Assembly (NCBI RefSeq): GCF_002261335.1
Contig: NZ_NEVL01000002.1
Coordinates: 372,001 to 436,000, forward strand
Source of the DNA: Bordetella genomosp. 1
Lineage (GTDB): Bacteria; Pseudomonadota; Gammaproteobacteria; Burkholderiales; Burkholderiaceae_B
Direction: 5' to 3'
Length of the DNA stretch: 64,000 nt
Shown here in pieces: positions 20,660 to 29,879 of this stretch; within the stretch, counting starts at the first letter, position 1; every line of letters starts with the position of its first letter. The notes under the pieces were generated by a model. It ran no database searches and was not told the origin of the DNA. It saw only the letters and a program-made list of their open reading frames with translations. Position numbers and translations under genes: made by a program.

Positions 20660-21579
20660 CATGCCAGGTACTGCATCGCGCCGCCCTGGCCGCGCAGCAG
20701 CGCGGTGTTGTGCTCCACCGAACGCCGCATGAAGTCCCACAGCAGGCTCACGCGCTTGAGCTTGTGCAGGTCTTCGTGGCAGTACATCCAGAAGCTGCGC
20801 GTGATCGCGATCTCCTCGCCCAGCACCGGCACCAGGCGCGCGTCCTGCGCGGCGATGAAGCCGGGCAGGATGGCGAGCGACTGGCCCTGCAGCGCGGCGT
20901 GATACTGCGCCACCACGCTGGTACTGCGCAGCATCACGCGGCTGTTGGGCAACACGTCTTCGAGATAGCGCAGCCGTTCGCTGAACAGCAGTTCGTCGAC
21001 ATAGCCGATGAAGGTGTGGCCGGCGAGGTCTTCGCGGCGCCGGATCGGGGCATGGCGCGCGAGGTACTGCGGCGTGCCGTAGAGCATCAGGGTGTAGTCG
21101 CACAGCTTGCTGCACACATAGGGGCCGCGCTGCGGCCGTTCGATGGTGATGGCCAGGTCGGCCTCGCGCTTGGACAGGCTGACGAAGCGCGGCACCGGCA
21201 GGATGTCGAGCGTGATGTGCGGATAGCGGCGCTGGAAATCGGCGGCCAGCGGCGTGACCACGTAGCTGCCAAAGCCCTCGGTCGCCCCGATGCGCACGTG
21301 CCCCGACAGCGCCTGGCCGATGCCGGACAGGCTCTCGCGCGCGGTCTGCACCGTGCTTTCCATCTGCTCGGCGTGCACAAACAGACGCTGTCCGTCTTCG
21401 GTGAGCACGAAGCCGGCGCTGCGCGACTTCTCGAACAGCAGGCTGCCCAGCTCGGCCTCGAGCGCGCGCACGCGCCGCGCCACGGTCGTGTGTTCCACGC
21501 CCAGGCGGCGCGCGGCGGCGCTCACGCGCTGCGTGCGGGCCACCTCCAGGAAGAATCGCAGACTGTCCCAATCGAGCAT
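20659..21579 (-). CDS. LysR-family transcriptional regulator
   Basis: A 306-residue LTTR. The start MLDWDSLRFFLEVARTQRVS fits the family. An ATG nine codons upstream is less likely, because it lies inside the palindromic operator. The helix-turn-helix is at about 18-37 (AAARRLGVEHTTVARRVRAL), and the effector domain spans about 90-290. It is divergent from a solute-binding protein plus mmsA, which it probably controls. The effector may be an amino or short acyl acid, inferred only from neighbours. Confidence 0.85.
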   Translation of the reverse strand: MLDWDSLRFFLEVARTQRVSAAARRLGVEHTTVARRVRALEAELGSLLFEKSRSAGFVLTEDGQRLFVHAEQMESTVQTARESLSGIGQALSGHVRIGATEGFGSYVVTPLAADFQRRYPHITLDILPVPRFVSLSKREADLAITIERPQRGPYVCSKLCDYTLMLYGTPQYLARHAPIRRREDLAGHTFIGYVDELLFSERLRYLEDVLPNSRVMLRSTSVVAQYHAALQGQSLAILPGFIAAQDARLVPVLGEEIAITRSFWMYCHEDLHKLKRVSLLWDFMRRSVEHNTALLRGQGGAMQYLA

Positions 21580-21598
21580 CGTGGCGCCCCGGTTTTGG

Positions 21599-21627
21599 TT
21601 GTGCATTCATGCACAATCTATGTGCAT
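21599..21627. promoter_or_regulatory. palindromic LysR operator
   Basis: Perfect palindrome TTGTGCAT-TC-ATGCACAA, followed by a third TGTGCAT half-site at 21621-21627, in the divergent promoter region between the LysR gene and the solute-binding protein. Confidence 0.55.
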
Positions 21628-21733
21628 TTCTGGCGTTGCTTGTGGATTTTCACACATCTACACTAGGGCAGCCACCCGCCCGCGAGCCCTCGCGGCGACG
21701 GCGTGAGCCCATAAAAACACAGGAGACAAGGTC

Positions 21734-22957
21734 ATGAGATCGCATGCGCGCGCTACCGCCGCAGGGTTGTGCCTGGGCGTCTTGTTGGGAGCAGGTCAGG
21801 CGGGGGCGGCCGATATGCCGCCGGTGAAGATCGGCGTGCTCACGGACATGTCCGGCACCTACGCCGGCATGGGCGGCGCCGGCTCGGTGGCCGCGGCGCA
21901 GCTGGCGATCGACGACTGCCTCGCCGCCGAATGCAAGGGCATGAAGATCGAGCTGGTCTCGGCCGACAACCAGAACAAGGCCGACGTGGGCGCGGCGCGC
22001 GCCCGCGAGTGGTTCGACCGCGACGGCGTGTCCGCCATCGCCGACCTCACCAACTCGGCGGTGGCGTTGGCGGTGCAGGGCATCGCGCGCGAGAAGAACA
22101 AGGTCGTGATGTTCTCCGGCCCGGCCACCACGGCGCTCACCAACAAGGAATGCTCGCCGGTCGGTTTCCACTGGATGTTCGACACCTATTCGCAGTCGGC
22201 CGGCGGCGCCAAGGCCACGGTGCGCGCGGGCGGCAAGTCGTGGTTCTTCGTCACGGTCGACTACGCCTTCGGCCACTCGCTCGAGGCCGACACGGTCAAG
22301 GCCGTGAAGTCGCTGGGCGGCACGGTGGCGGGCAGCGTGCGCCATCCGCTCAACGCACCCGATTTCGCCTCCTACCTGCTGCAGGCGCAGAGCTCCAAGG
22401 CGCAGGTGGTGGCGCTGGCCAACGGCGGCCAGGACACGGTCAACGCGGTCAAGCAGGCGCGCGAGTTCGGCATCGTGGCGGGCGGCCAGCGCCTGGTGTC
22501 GCTGCTGATCTTCCTGTCGGACCTGCGCGCGCTCGGCCTGGAAAACGCCCAGGGCCTGTCGTATGTCGACGGCTTCTACTGGGACTACGACGACGCCACG
22601 CGCGCGTGGTCGGCCCGGTTCGAGAAGGCCTTCCGCGGGCTCAAGCCCACGATGACGCAGGCCGGCGTGTATTCGAGCGTGCTGCACTATCTGCGCGCCG
22701 TGGCCGCCGCGCGCAGCACCGATGGCAAGGTCGTGGCCGACAAGATGCGCGAGCTGCCGATCAAGGATCCGATCATGCGCAACGCCTCGATCCGCAAGGA
22801 CGGCCGCGTGATCCACGACATGTATCTCTACGAGGTCAAGAAGCCCGCCGACTCCAAGGGCGGCTGGGACTACTCCAAGCTGGTCGCCACAATCCCGGCG
22901 GCCGAGGCCTTCCAGCCGCTGGCCGACTCGACCTGCCCCCTGGTCGCCAAACCCTGA
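21734..22957 (+). CDS. periplasmic amino-acid-type ABC substrate-binding protein (LivK-like)
   Basis: A 407-residue type I periplasmic binding protein. The signal peptide is about residues 1-25 (ending AGAAD). IGVLTDMSGTYAGMGGAGSV (VGVLTD-type start) and a ligand-loop motif GVSAIADLTNSAVALAVQG region follow the Peripla_BP_6 pattern. AGGAGACAAGGTC precedes the ATG. No permease or ATPase genes are adjacent, so it is an orphan. It sits 88 bases before mmsA and is probably cotranscribed, which suggests a ligand such as a branched-chain or beta-amino acid or a derivative. That is inference. Confidence 0.85.
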   Translation: MRSHARATAAGLCLGVLLGAGQAGAADMPPVKIGVLTDMSGTYAGMGGAGSVAAAQLAIDDCLAAECKGMKIELVSADNQNKADVGAARAREWFDRDGVSAIADLTNSAVALAVQGIAREKNKVVMFSGPATTALTNKECSPVGFHWMFDTYSQSAGGAKATVRAGGKSWFFVTVDYAFGHSLEADTVKAVKSLGGTVAGSVRHPLNAPDFASYLLQAQSSKAQVVALANGGQDTVNAVKQAREFGIVAGGQRLVSLLIFLSDLRALGLENAQGLSYVDGFYWDYDDATRAWSARFEKAFRGLKPTMTQAGVYSSVLHYLRAVAAARSTDGKVVADKMRELPIKDPIMRNASIRKDGRVIHDMYLYEVKKPADSKGGWDYSKLVATIPAAEAFQPLADSTCPLVAKP

Positions 22958-23045
22958 CGTTCCCGTATCGGGCGGCCCGCGCAAGGGCCGTCCTCCCCAA
23001 GCGCGGCCCCGCGCCGCACCGACCCTGCAGTCCGAGGAGCAAGCA

Positions 23046-24539
23046 ATGAGTGACGTCCCCCGCATCCCGCTCTTGATTGGCGGCAAACTGGTGCAGTCCA
23101 AGACCACGCAATGGCGCGACGTGATCAATCCCGCCACCCAGGAAGTGGTGGCGCAGGTGCCGTTCGCCACGCGCGAAGAGCTCGATCTCGCCGTCGCCAA
23201 CGCCAAGGAAGCGTTCCAGACCTGGCGCAACAGCGGGCAGGGCGCGCGCATGCGCGTCATGCTCAAGCTGCAGCAACTGCTGCGCGACAACACCGGCAAG
23301 CTGGCCGAGATGATCACGCGCGAACACGGCAAGACCCTGCCCGACGCCGAAGGCGAAGTGGGCCGCGGTCTCGAGGTGGTCGAGCATGCCTGCTCGATCG
23401 CCAATCTGCAGCTGGGCGAATACGCCGAGAACGCCGCGGGCGGCATCGACGTCTACACCCTGATCCAGCCGCTCGGCGTGTGCGCGGGCATTACCGCGTT
23501 CAACTTCCCGGTCATGCTGCCCTGCTTCATGTTCCCGATCGCGGTGGCCTGCGGCAACACCTTCGTGCTCAAGCCCTCCGAGCAGGACCCGAGCGCCTCG
23601 CTGTTCCTGGCCGAGCTCGCGCTCGAGGCCGGCCTGCCGCCGGGCGTGCTCAACGTCGTGCACGGCGGCCCCGACATCGCCAACGGTCTGTGCGAACACC
23701 CGGACATCAAGGCCGTGTCGTTCATCGGCTCGACCCGCGTCGGCACCGAGATCTACAACCGCGCCTCCAACGCCGGCAAGCGCTGCCAGTCGATGATGGG
23801 CGCCAAGAACCACTGCGTGATCCTGCCCGACGCCGATCCCGAAGTGGCGCTCAACCAGCTAGTGGGCGCCGCGTTCGGCGCCGCGGGCCAGCGCTGCATG
23901 GCCACCTCGGTGGCGGTGCTGGTGGGCGAGGCGCGCAACTGGCTGCCCGACTTCGTCGAGCGCGCCAAGAAGCTCAAGGTCAACAACGGCACCGACCGCC
24001 AGGCCGATCTCGGCCCGCTGGTCTCGCCCAACGCCAAGAAGCGCGTCGAAAGCCTGATCCAGCAGGGCGTGGACGAGGGCGCCAAGCTGTTGCTCGACGG
24101 CCGCGACCTCAAGGTGGCGGGCTTCGAGTCGGGCAACTTCGTCGGCCCCACGATCTTCGACGGCGTGACCGACACGATGAGCATCTACCAGGAAGAGATC
24201 TTCGGCCCGGTGCTGTGCGTGGTCGGCGCCGAAACGCTGGAAGACGCCGTCGCCTTCATCAACCGCAATCCGAACGGCAACGGCGTGGCGCTCTTCACGC
24301 AGGACGGCGGCGCGGCGCGCTACTTCCAGAACAACATCGACGTGGGCCAGGTCGGCATCAACATCCCGATCCCCGTGCCGGTGGCCTGGTTCAGCTTCAC
24401 CGGCTCGCGCGGCTCCAAGCTGGGCGACCTGGGCCCCAATGGCAAGCAGGCCGTGCAGTTCTGGACCCAGACCAAGACCGTGACCGCCCGCTGGTCGGCC
24501 CACGGCCGCTCGGTCAACACCACGATCTCGATGCGCTGA
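23046..24539 (+). CDS. mmsA: methylmalonate-semialdehyde dehydrogenase (CoA-acylating)
   Basis: A 497-residue ALDH-fold enzyme that converts methylmalonate or malonate semialdehyde with CoA and NAD+ to propionyl- or acetyl-CoA plus CO2. The catalytic nucleophile is Cys284 in GQRCMATS. NAD-site features include ITAFNFPVMLP and FIGSTRVG. The MmsA-type segment MMGAKNH replaces the ELGGK of other ALDHs, and supports this assignment. Its products feed the same pool as PrpE and Acs in this window. A beta-alanine-type aminotransferase about 19 kb away could supply the semialdehyde. Confidence 0.95.
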   Translation: MSDVPRIPLLIGGKLVQSKTTQWRDVINPATQEVVAQVPFATREELDLAVANAKEAFQTWRNSGQGARMRVMLKLQQLLRDNTGKLAEMITREHGKTLPDAEGEVGRGLEVVEHACSIANLQLGEYAENAAGGIDVYTLIQPLGVCAGITAFNFPVMLPCFMFPIAVACGNTFVLKPSEQDPSASLFLAELALEAGLPPGVLNVVHGGPDIANGLCEHPDIKAVSFIGSTRVGTEIYNRASNAGKRCQSMMGAKNHCVILPDADPEVALNQLVGAAFGAAGQRCMATSVAVLVGEARNWLPDFVERAKKLKVNNGTDRQADLGPLVSPNAKKRVESLIQQGVDEGAKLLLDGRDLKVAGFESGNFVGPTIFDGVTDTMSIYQEEIFGPVLCVVGAETLEDAVAFINRNPNGNGVALFTQDGGAARYFQNNIDVGQVGINIPIPVPVAWFSFTGSRGSKLGDLGPNGKQAVQFWTQTKTVTARWSAHGRSVNTTISMR

Positions 24540-24568
24540 GCCCCGCGCCAGCGCTGCACTACGACGAG

Positions 24569-24598
24569 AGCCCGGGCCTGGCGGCCCGGGCTTTCTTG
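24569..24598 (+). terminator. terminator after mmsA
   Basis: A 10-bp stem AGCCCGGGCC / GGCCCGGGCT with a TGGC loop is followed by TTCTTG. Confidence 0.8.
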
Positions 24599-24622
24599 CT
24601 TGCGCCGCGGTTTGGCGGCGCG

Positions 24623-25918
24623 CTAGCGCAGCCCGCTGAACTCGAGAATGCTCAGCCCGCCGTTGTAGTCCGTCGCGTAGATCAGGCCGCCGGCGTCGAC
24701 GAACACGTCGCACGATTGGATCACCCGGGCGCGATTCGGCCGGCGGTCCATCAGCCGCTCGGGTCGGGGCGGCACGTACGCGCCGACTTCTATCGGTTGA
24801 TACGGGTTGCGGATGTCGAACACGCGCACTCCGGCATTCTGGTAAGTCGCGAAGATCAGGGTGGAACTCACGAAGCTGCCCGGCCGGTTTTCGTGCAGGT
24901 TGTGCGGACCGAAGTGGCCCGGCTTGCGCTTGTAATCGGCTTCGCCCGGGCTGGGAAAGGTCGAGATGCTGACGGGATTGGACGGTTCGCGCACATCGAA
25001 CAGCCAGATCGGCTTTTCGCCGTCCTGCTGGTGATCCAGCACGGCCTCGTCCAAGACGACCAGCAGATCCCGCTCCGGCAGCGGCAGGCAGTTGTGCGTC
25101 CCGCCGCCAAAGGGCGGGGACCAGTTGCGATGCGCGAGCAAGGCCGGTCTGGCACGATCCGCCACGTCCAGGACGACGAGGCCGGCATCCCGCCACGCGC
25201 AGTAGGCGGTGTCGCCATGCACGATCGGATGATGCAGGCCGTAGCGGCGCGATGCGTCCCAGGAGGGCGTCTCTCCGCCGGCGGCATGCATGCCGGGCAG
25301 CCAGAACCGTCCGGCCTCTTGGGGGCGCGTGGGGTCGGACATGTCGATCGTGATGAAGATGTAGTCGGTGTAGCCGTCGATCAACGCGGAGGCATAGGCC
25401 CAGCGGCCGCCGCTGTACCAGACCCGATGTACGCCGCCTCCTTCGATGGGCATGAAGCCGATCTCGCGGGGGCGGTCGCCTTTCGAAATGTCGTAGACCG
25501 CCAGGCCGGCGCGCCAGTTTTTCGGCGTGGCCGAGGCCTGTGCCGTGCCCACCTTGCGGCCCAGCGCGCCGCGATAGTACTCACGCTCGTCCTGGAATTC
25601 GTCGGCCGCGAACATGTCTTTCGCATTGATCACCAGCAGCAGGTCGTCGTGCGTCTGCAGGTGGATGTTCCAGGTATTGGGCGGGGCTTCCTGGAACGCG
25701 ACCGTCCGGGGGCGCTGGGGATCGCGGATGTCCACCACGCTGAAGCCCCGGGAGAACATGTGGCCGATATAGGCGTGGCCGCGGTGCACCATCAGTTGCA
25801 CGCCGTCTGCGCGACCGCCCTGATCGCTGTGCCCGACGAGGCGCATGTGGTGCGCATAGTCGGGCGTGATGCTGGAAGTCGTTTTCATGTGCAGGTCCGG
25901 AATGAAGTATTTGTGCAT
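24623..25918 (-). CDS. LVIVD-repeat beta-propeller protein
   Basis: About 431 residues with at least six LVIVD-type blade repeats: GFSVVDIRDPQRP, GLAVYDISKGDRP, IFITIDMSDPTRP, GLVVLDVADRARP, IWLFDVREPSNP and GVRVFDIRNPYQP. Several His-rich loops (GGGVHRVWY, GGGTHNCLP, HFGPHNLHEN) resemble metal or substrate sites of propeller enzymes. No signal peptide is seen. The start MHKYFIPDL is provisional, and an ATG ten codons later is possible. It is the last gene after a sugar ABC importer (46-base gap), so it may act on the imported compound. No enzymatic function is assigned. Confidence 0.75.
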   Translation of the reverse strand: MHKYFIPDLHMKTTSSITPDYAHHMRLVGHSDQGGRADGVQLMVHRGHAYIGHMFSRGFSVVDIRDPQRPRTVAFQEAPPNTWNIHLQTHDDLLLVINAKDMFAADEFQDEREYYRGALGRKVGTAQASATPKNWRAGLAVYDISKGDRPREIGFMPIEGGGVHRVWYSGGRWAYASALIDGYTDYIFITIDMSDPTRPQEAGRFWLPGMHAAGGETPSWDASRRYGLHHPIVHGDTAYCAWRDAGLVVLDVADRARPALLAHRNWSPPFGGGTHNCLPLPERDLLVVLDEAVLDHQQDGEKPIWLFDVREPSNPVSISTFPSPGEADYKRKPGHFGPHNLHENRPGSFVSSTLIFATYQNAGVRVFDIRNPYQPIEVGAYVPPRPERLMDRRPNRARVIQSCDVFVDAGGLIYATDYNGGLSILEFSGLR

Positions 25919-25964
25919 GACGGTGAAGGCGCGCTGCGCGTCCGCCGGCGAGGGGAGAGGGCGC

Positions 25965-27071
25965 TCACTTGACGTTCCAGATCCGGCGATAGACGTCGCG
26001 GTAGCCGTTGTCCGGGTCATAGACGTTGTCCTTGCCCCCTTCCGCGCCCACATTGGCGTGCGTGACGAGGTGCACGGGCGCCGAGTAGCCGCTCGCCGGC
26101 GCGCCGGCAAACGCGCGGTTCAATTCGTCCACCGCCTGCCAGCCCTGTTGTGCCACGGGTTCGGCCACCGTGCCGACCTGGTATTCGTTGTTGCGGATGC
26201 GCTGGAACGCCGATTCGCTGCCGTTGCCGGCGGACACCCCGAGCAGCGGACCGGCGCCCTTGTAGCCCGCCTGCTGCAAGGTCGGTGCCATAAAGTCGAA
26301 GGGCATGTCGTTGATGGTCAGCGTCCAGGTCCATTTCGCCCCGTAGCGCTGGAGCAGGGTTGCCGAGAGCTGGGGAATGCGCGTCGCGGTGTCCGACAGC
26401 GGCGTGTCCTCCACCTTGAGCAGCTGGCAGCCGGCGCATTGCCTGACCAGCGCCGCCATCGCGTCGGCTTTGGCCGTGGCCACTTCGTAGGTCGAGTCGG
26501 TGAGGATGACCACCCCGGCCTTGCCCTTCGACGCCGCGATCACGTACATCACCGCCGCCTTCGCGACATCGAGCGGGTCCGTCATGAGGTTGGTGTAGAT
26601 GCCGTCCTGCGGCGCAGGCCCCGGCCTGGCCGAGGCGTGCCAGCCCACGATCCTGATGCCGCTCGACGCGGCCTGCTGGATCAATGCGGCCTGCTCCTTC
26701 GCATCGACGCTGCCCAATACGATGCCATCAGGCTTGAGCGCCAGCGCCTGATTCAATGCGCTGGAGCGGCCGGAGATCGAGCCCTGGCCGTCGATGATGC
26801 GGTAGTTCCAGCCAGTCGCCTGGGCCGCCTGCCTGACTGCCTGAGCGACCCCGCGCGGGCCGCTGTCACGCTGATCGGCCGACACGAAGACAATTGTCTT
26901 GCCCGGCTGGGCCACGGGCCCGGTGGTGGGGCCCGACCAGGGCAGGCTGGCCCGGGTCGCCTGCGCGGTGTATGTCTCTGCCTGGACGACGAGGTCGTCG
27001 GCGGCATGGAGCGTGGCCGACAGGCCGAGCAGTGCGATGGCGGCGGAAAGAGTGATGAGGGGGCGCGTCAT
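25965..27071 (-). CDS. sugar-type ABC transporter substrate-binding protein (RbsB-like)
   Basis: A 368-residue type I periplasmic binding protein (Peripla_BP_4). The signal peptide is about residues 1-23 (ending LHAAD). The KTIVFVSADQRDSGP strand and LALKPDGIVLGSVDA pattern are as in ribose/galactose binders. Two Cys (about residues 215-218, QCAGC) could form a disulfide. It has a roughly 45-residue extension before the first strand compared with RbsB. It is the third gene of a minus-strand operon after its ATPase and permease. The ligand is unknown. Confidence 0.88.
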   Translation of the reverse strand: MTRPLITLSAAIALLGLSATLHAADDLVVQAETYTAQATRASLPWSGPTTGPVAQPGKTIVFVSADQRDSGPRGVAQAVRQAAQATGWNYRIIDGQGSISGRSSALNQALALKPDGIVLGSVDAKEQAALIQQAASSGIRIVGWHASARPGPAPQDGIYTNLMTDPLDVAKAAVMYVIAASKGKAGVVILTDSTYEVATAKADAMAALVRQCAGCQLLKVEDTPLSDTATRIPQLSATLLQRYGAKWTWTLTINDMPFDFMAPTLQQAGYKGAGPLLGVSAGNGSESAFQRIRNNEYQVGTVAEPVAQQGWQAVDELNRAFAGAPASGYSAPVHLVTHANVGAEGGKDNVYDPDNGYRDVYRRIWNVK

Positions 27072-27139
27072 GATGTCTCCGGCGTTGTGCTTGGGTCGAG
27101 TGAGGGTTCGGGCGGTTTCTGGATCGGCTGCGACCAGGA

Positions 27140-28210
27140 TCAGCCGCCTTGCGTATTCGGTGCGGCGGGTGCGGCGATCGGCGCAGTCTGGCGACGCGGA
27201 CTGCGCCGGCGCCGCTGCGCGTATCCGGCAATGCCGATCGCGACGAGCAGCGTGGCGCCGTTGAAGAGCGGCTCGACGTAGAACTCCCCGCCCAGCTGCT
27301 GGATGCCGGCGATACCCACGGCCAGGATCAGCACGCCGAATACGGTGCCCCAGACGTTGACCCGCCCCGGCTTGATGGTGGTCGATCCGAGGAATGCCCC
27401 GACCAGCGCGGGCAGCAGGTAGTCGAGGCCGACACTCGCCTGGCCGATGCGCAGCTTTGCGGCCAGCACCACGCCGGCGAAGGCGGTCAGCAGGCCCGAG
27501 CCGATGAAGGCAAGGATCACGTAGCGCCGGGTCGGGATGCCGTTCAGGGCGGCGGCGCGCGGGTTCGCCCCGATCGCGTAGAAGTAGCGGCCGATCGGCA
27601 GGTAGTCGGCGGCGATCCACAGGACGATCGCGAGGACGATCACGTACGTGGTGGCGATCGGCAAGCCGAACAGCGATGTCGCGAAGAGCGATGTGAACGG
27701 CTCCGGCAGCGCGCCGATGACCTGCCTGCCTCCGGTATGCCACATGGCCAGTGCGTACAGCACCGTGCCCGTGCCCAGCGTTGCGATGAAAGAATCGATC
27801 TGCGCGATCTCGACCAGCATGCCGTTCACGAATCCCAGCAGCGCGCCGAGCGCGAGCACGACGAGCACGGCCGTGATCCAGTCGAGTCCATACAGCGTCT
27901 GCAGACTGATGGCCAGGATGTGCCACATGACGATGCCGTAGCCGACCGTCAGATCGATTCGGCCCGTCATCATCGGAATCATCGCGGCGAGCGCAAGGAG
28001 CGCGATGATCGACTTGTCGCCCGTGATCGAGCGCACGTTCAGCAGCGTCGGAAACGTGTCCGGCAGTGCTACCGAAAACACCAGGATGAGCAGCAGCGTG
28101 AGGATGGGCAGGCCGAAGACCGGCAGCAGCCGCGTACAGCGCGCCAGCGGGGCAAGCGCCGCGAGCTCGCGGCGGGTGGGCTCCAGCGCATTCGATTTGA
28201 GGGATTGCAT
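27140..28210 (-). CDS. sugar ABC transporter permease (RbsC-like)
   Basis: A 356-residue BPD_transp_2 permease with about nine to ten hydrophobic helices between residues 30 and 335. Family motifs GRIDLTVGYG and GLLTAFAGVVLAAKLRIG are present, with the GANPRAAALNGI cytoplasmic loop that contacts the ATPase. It lies 18 bases after the ATPase gene. No catabolic kinase or isomerase gene is present to reveal the sugar. Confidence 0.9.
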   Translation of the reverse strand: MQSLKSNALEPTRRELAALAPLARCTRLLPVFGLPILTLLLILVFSVALPDTFPTLLNVRSITGDKSIIALLALAAMIPMMTGRIDLTVGYGIVMWHILAISLQTLYGLDWITAVLVVLALGALLGFVNGMLVEIAQIDSFIATLGTGTVLYALAMWHTGGRQVIGALPEPFTSLFATSLFGLPIATTYVIVLAIVLWIAADYLPIGRYFYAIGANPRAAALNGIPTRRYVILAFIGSGLLTAFAGVVLAAKLRIGQASVGLDYLLPALVGAFLGSTTIKPGRVNVWGTVFGVLILAVGIAGIQQLGGEFYVEPLFNGATLLVAIGIAGYAQRRRRSPRRQTAPIAAPAAPNTQGG

Positions 28211-28228
28211 GGCGGACTCCGCGGTCGG

Positions 28229-29779
28229 TCAATGGAGGGATTCGGTCGGCACGGCGCCGCCGTCGAGTGAGGCGCCGTGCAACAGCGCTGACACGCTCAG
28301 TTGCGCCTGCGGCAACTCGCGCGCGATGGCGCCGTTGCGAAACACGAGTGCGCGGTGGCAGATCTGTGCGATTTCCTCGAAGTCGGAAGAGATCAGGATG
28401 ACCGCCATGCCCGTGCCCACGGCGTCGCCAAGCAAGCGGTAGATTTCGGCCTTGGCGCCGATGTCCACGCCGGCGGTGGGGTCCTCGAGCACGAGCACCT
28501 GTGCGCCGACGCGCAGCCATCGGGCGATGACGACCTTTTGCTGATTGCCGCCCGACAAGGTTTCGATCAGCGCGTCCGGATCATTGGGCCGGAGCGCCAC
28601 GCGCCGGCCGAGCTGCTGCGCCTCCTCGGCTTCACTGGCCGTCGAGCGCAGCACGAAGGCCGCGCGTCCGGTCGCCTTCGGATTGATGAAGAGGTTCTCG
28701 CGTATGTTCAACCCGGGCGCGATCGACTCGCCGTAGCGGTCGCCCGCGACCAGGCACAGGCCGCTGCGCAACGCGGCGCCCGGGCTCGACAGGTCGGCTC
28801 CCCGGCCGTCGAGCAGTACCGTTCCGGACAGGACCGGCTCCGCACCGAACAAAGCCCTGCCGACCTTGTCTTGGCCGGCGCCCCGCAGGCCCGCCAGCCC
28901 CAGGATCTCGCCGCAGCGCACATCGAAGTCCAGCGGGCCGGCCTCGTCGGTGACCAGCCGCCGCACGGACAGCGCGACCGGCGCCGCGGCGGTCGCCAGC
29001 GCGCGTACGAATACGGCATCGGGCTCACGGCCGACGATGTGGCGGATCAGTTCATCGGGCCGGGTGATCGACGTGGCCTGATCGGCCACCAGGCTGCCGT
29101 CGCGCAGCACCACGATGCGATCCGATAGGGCGAACACTTCGTCCAGCCGGTGCGACACGTAGAGCATCGCGACGCCCTGGTCCCGCAGCCCCCGCAACAC
29201 TCGGTGCAATTGCTCCACCTCGCTTTGCGGCAGGCTGGCGGTCGGTTCGTCCAGCACCAGCAGATCGGCCCGGCACGACAGCCCGCGCGCGATGGCGACG
29301 AGCGAGCGTTCGGCGCGCGACAGCGCGGCCACCCGCTCATCCGGGTGGATCGCCCCGCCCACCAGCGCCAGGGCCGCGCGCGCCCGTGCCCGCACCTGGC
29401 GCCAGTCGATCAGGCCGAATCGCCTGCGGAACCGCGTGGCGAGCGCGATGTTTTCCGCGACGCTCATCCAATCGACCAGGCCGAGGTCCTGGTGCACGAA
29501 GGCGATGCGCTGGTGCGCCGCGCGTGTGTCGACCCGCTCGCCCCGGAACCACAGCTGCCCGGAGGAGGGCGCATGGATGCCGGCCAGCACCTTGATGAGC
29601 GTCGATTTGCCGGCGCCGTTCTCGCCCAGCAGCGCCACGATTTCGCCGGGGCGCACATCGAAGCTGACATCCTTGAGGACGGGCACGCCGTTGAAGCGTT
29701 TGCCGATGCCCTGCACCGCCAGCAGGGCGGCGGGCGGCGTGGGGCTGCGGGTGCCCTGGCCGGCGGTGGCTGCGTTCAT
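28229..29779 (-). CDS. sugar ABC transporter ATP-binding protein (RbsA/MglA-like, two NBDs)
   Basis: A 516-residue protein with two fused nucleotide-binding domains. NBD1 (about 12-250) has intact Walker A GENGAGKST and Walker B LLVLDEPTAS, but a degenerate signature, LSRAE. NBD2 (about 265-505) has a degenerate Walker A (GLRGAGQDK) and a good signature, LSGGNQQK. Its Walker B reads LVLEDPTAG, so the usual Asp-Glu pair is swapped. This leaves one competent composite ATP site (NBD1 Walker motifs plus NBD2 signature), consistent with the asymmetry known for this family. It is the first gene of the operon, divergent from an AraC regulator. Confidence 0.9.
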   Translation of the reverse strand: MNAATAGQGTRSPTPPAALLAVQGIGKRFNGVPVLKDVSFDVRPGEIVALLGENGAGKSTLIKVLAGIHAPSSGQLWFRGERVDTRAAHQRIAFVHQDLGLVDWMSVAENIALATRFRRRFGLIDWRQVRARARAALALVGGAIHPDERVAALSRAERSLVAIARGLSCRADLLVLDEPTASLPQSEVEQLHRVLRGLRDQGVAMLYVSHRLDEVFALSDRIVVLRDGSLVADQATSITRPDELIRHIVGREPDAVFVRALATAAAPVALSVRRLVTDEAGPLDFDVRCGEILGLAGLRGAGQDKVGRALFGAEPVLSGTVLLDGRGADLSSPGAALRSGLCLVAGDRYGESIAPGLNIRENLFINPKATGRAAFVLRSTASEAEEAQQLGRRVALRPNDPDALIETLSGGNQQKVVIARWLRVGAQVLVLEDPTAGVDIGAKAEIYRLLGDAVGTGMAVILISSDFEEIAQICHRALVFRNGAIARELPQAQLSVSALLHGASLDGGAVPTESLH

Positions 29780-29879
29780 GTTTGTCTCCGTCAGGCGGGT
29801 GTCATGGCCTGAATTCGTTCTTTTTGGATAAATTTTTGATTTCGACTATTGTTCAGTGGTGCCGGCAAGGCTTCAATCT

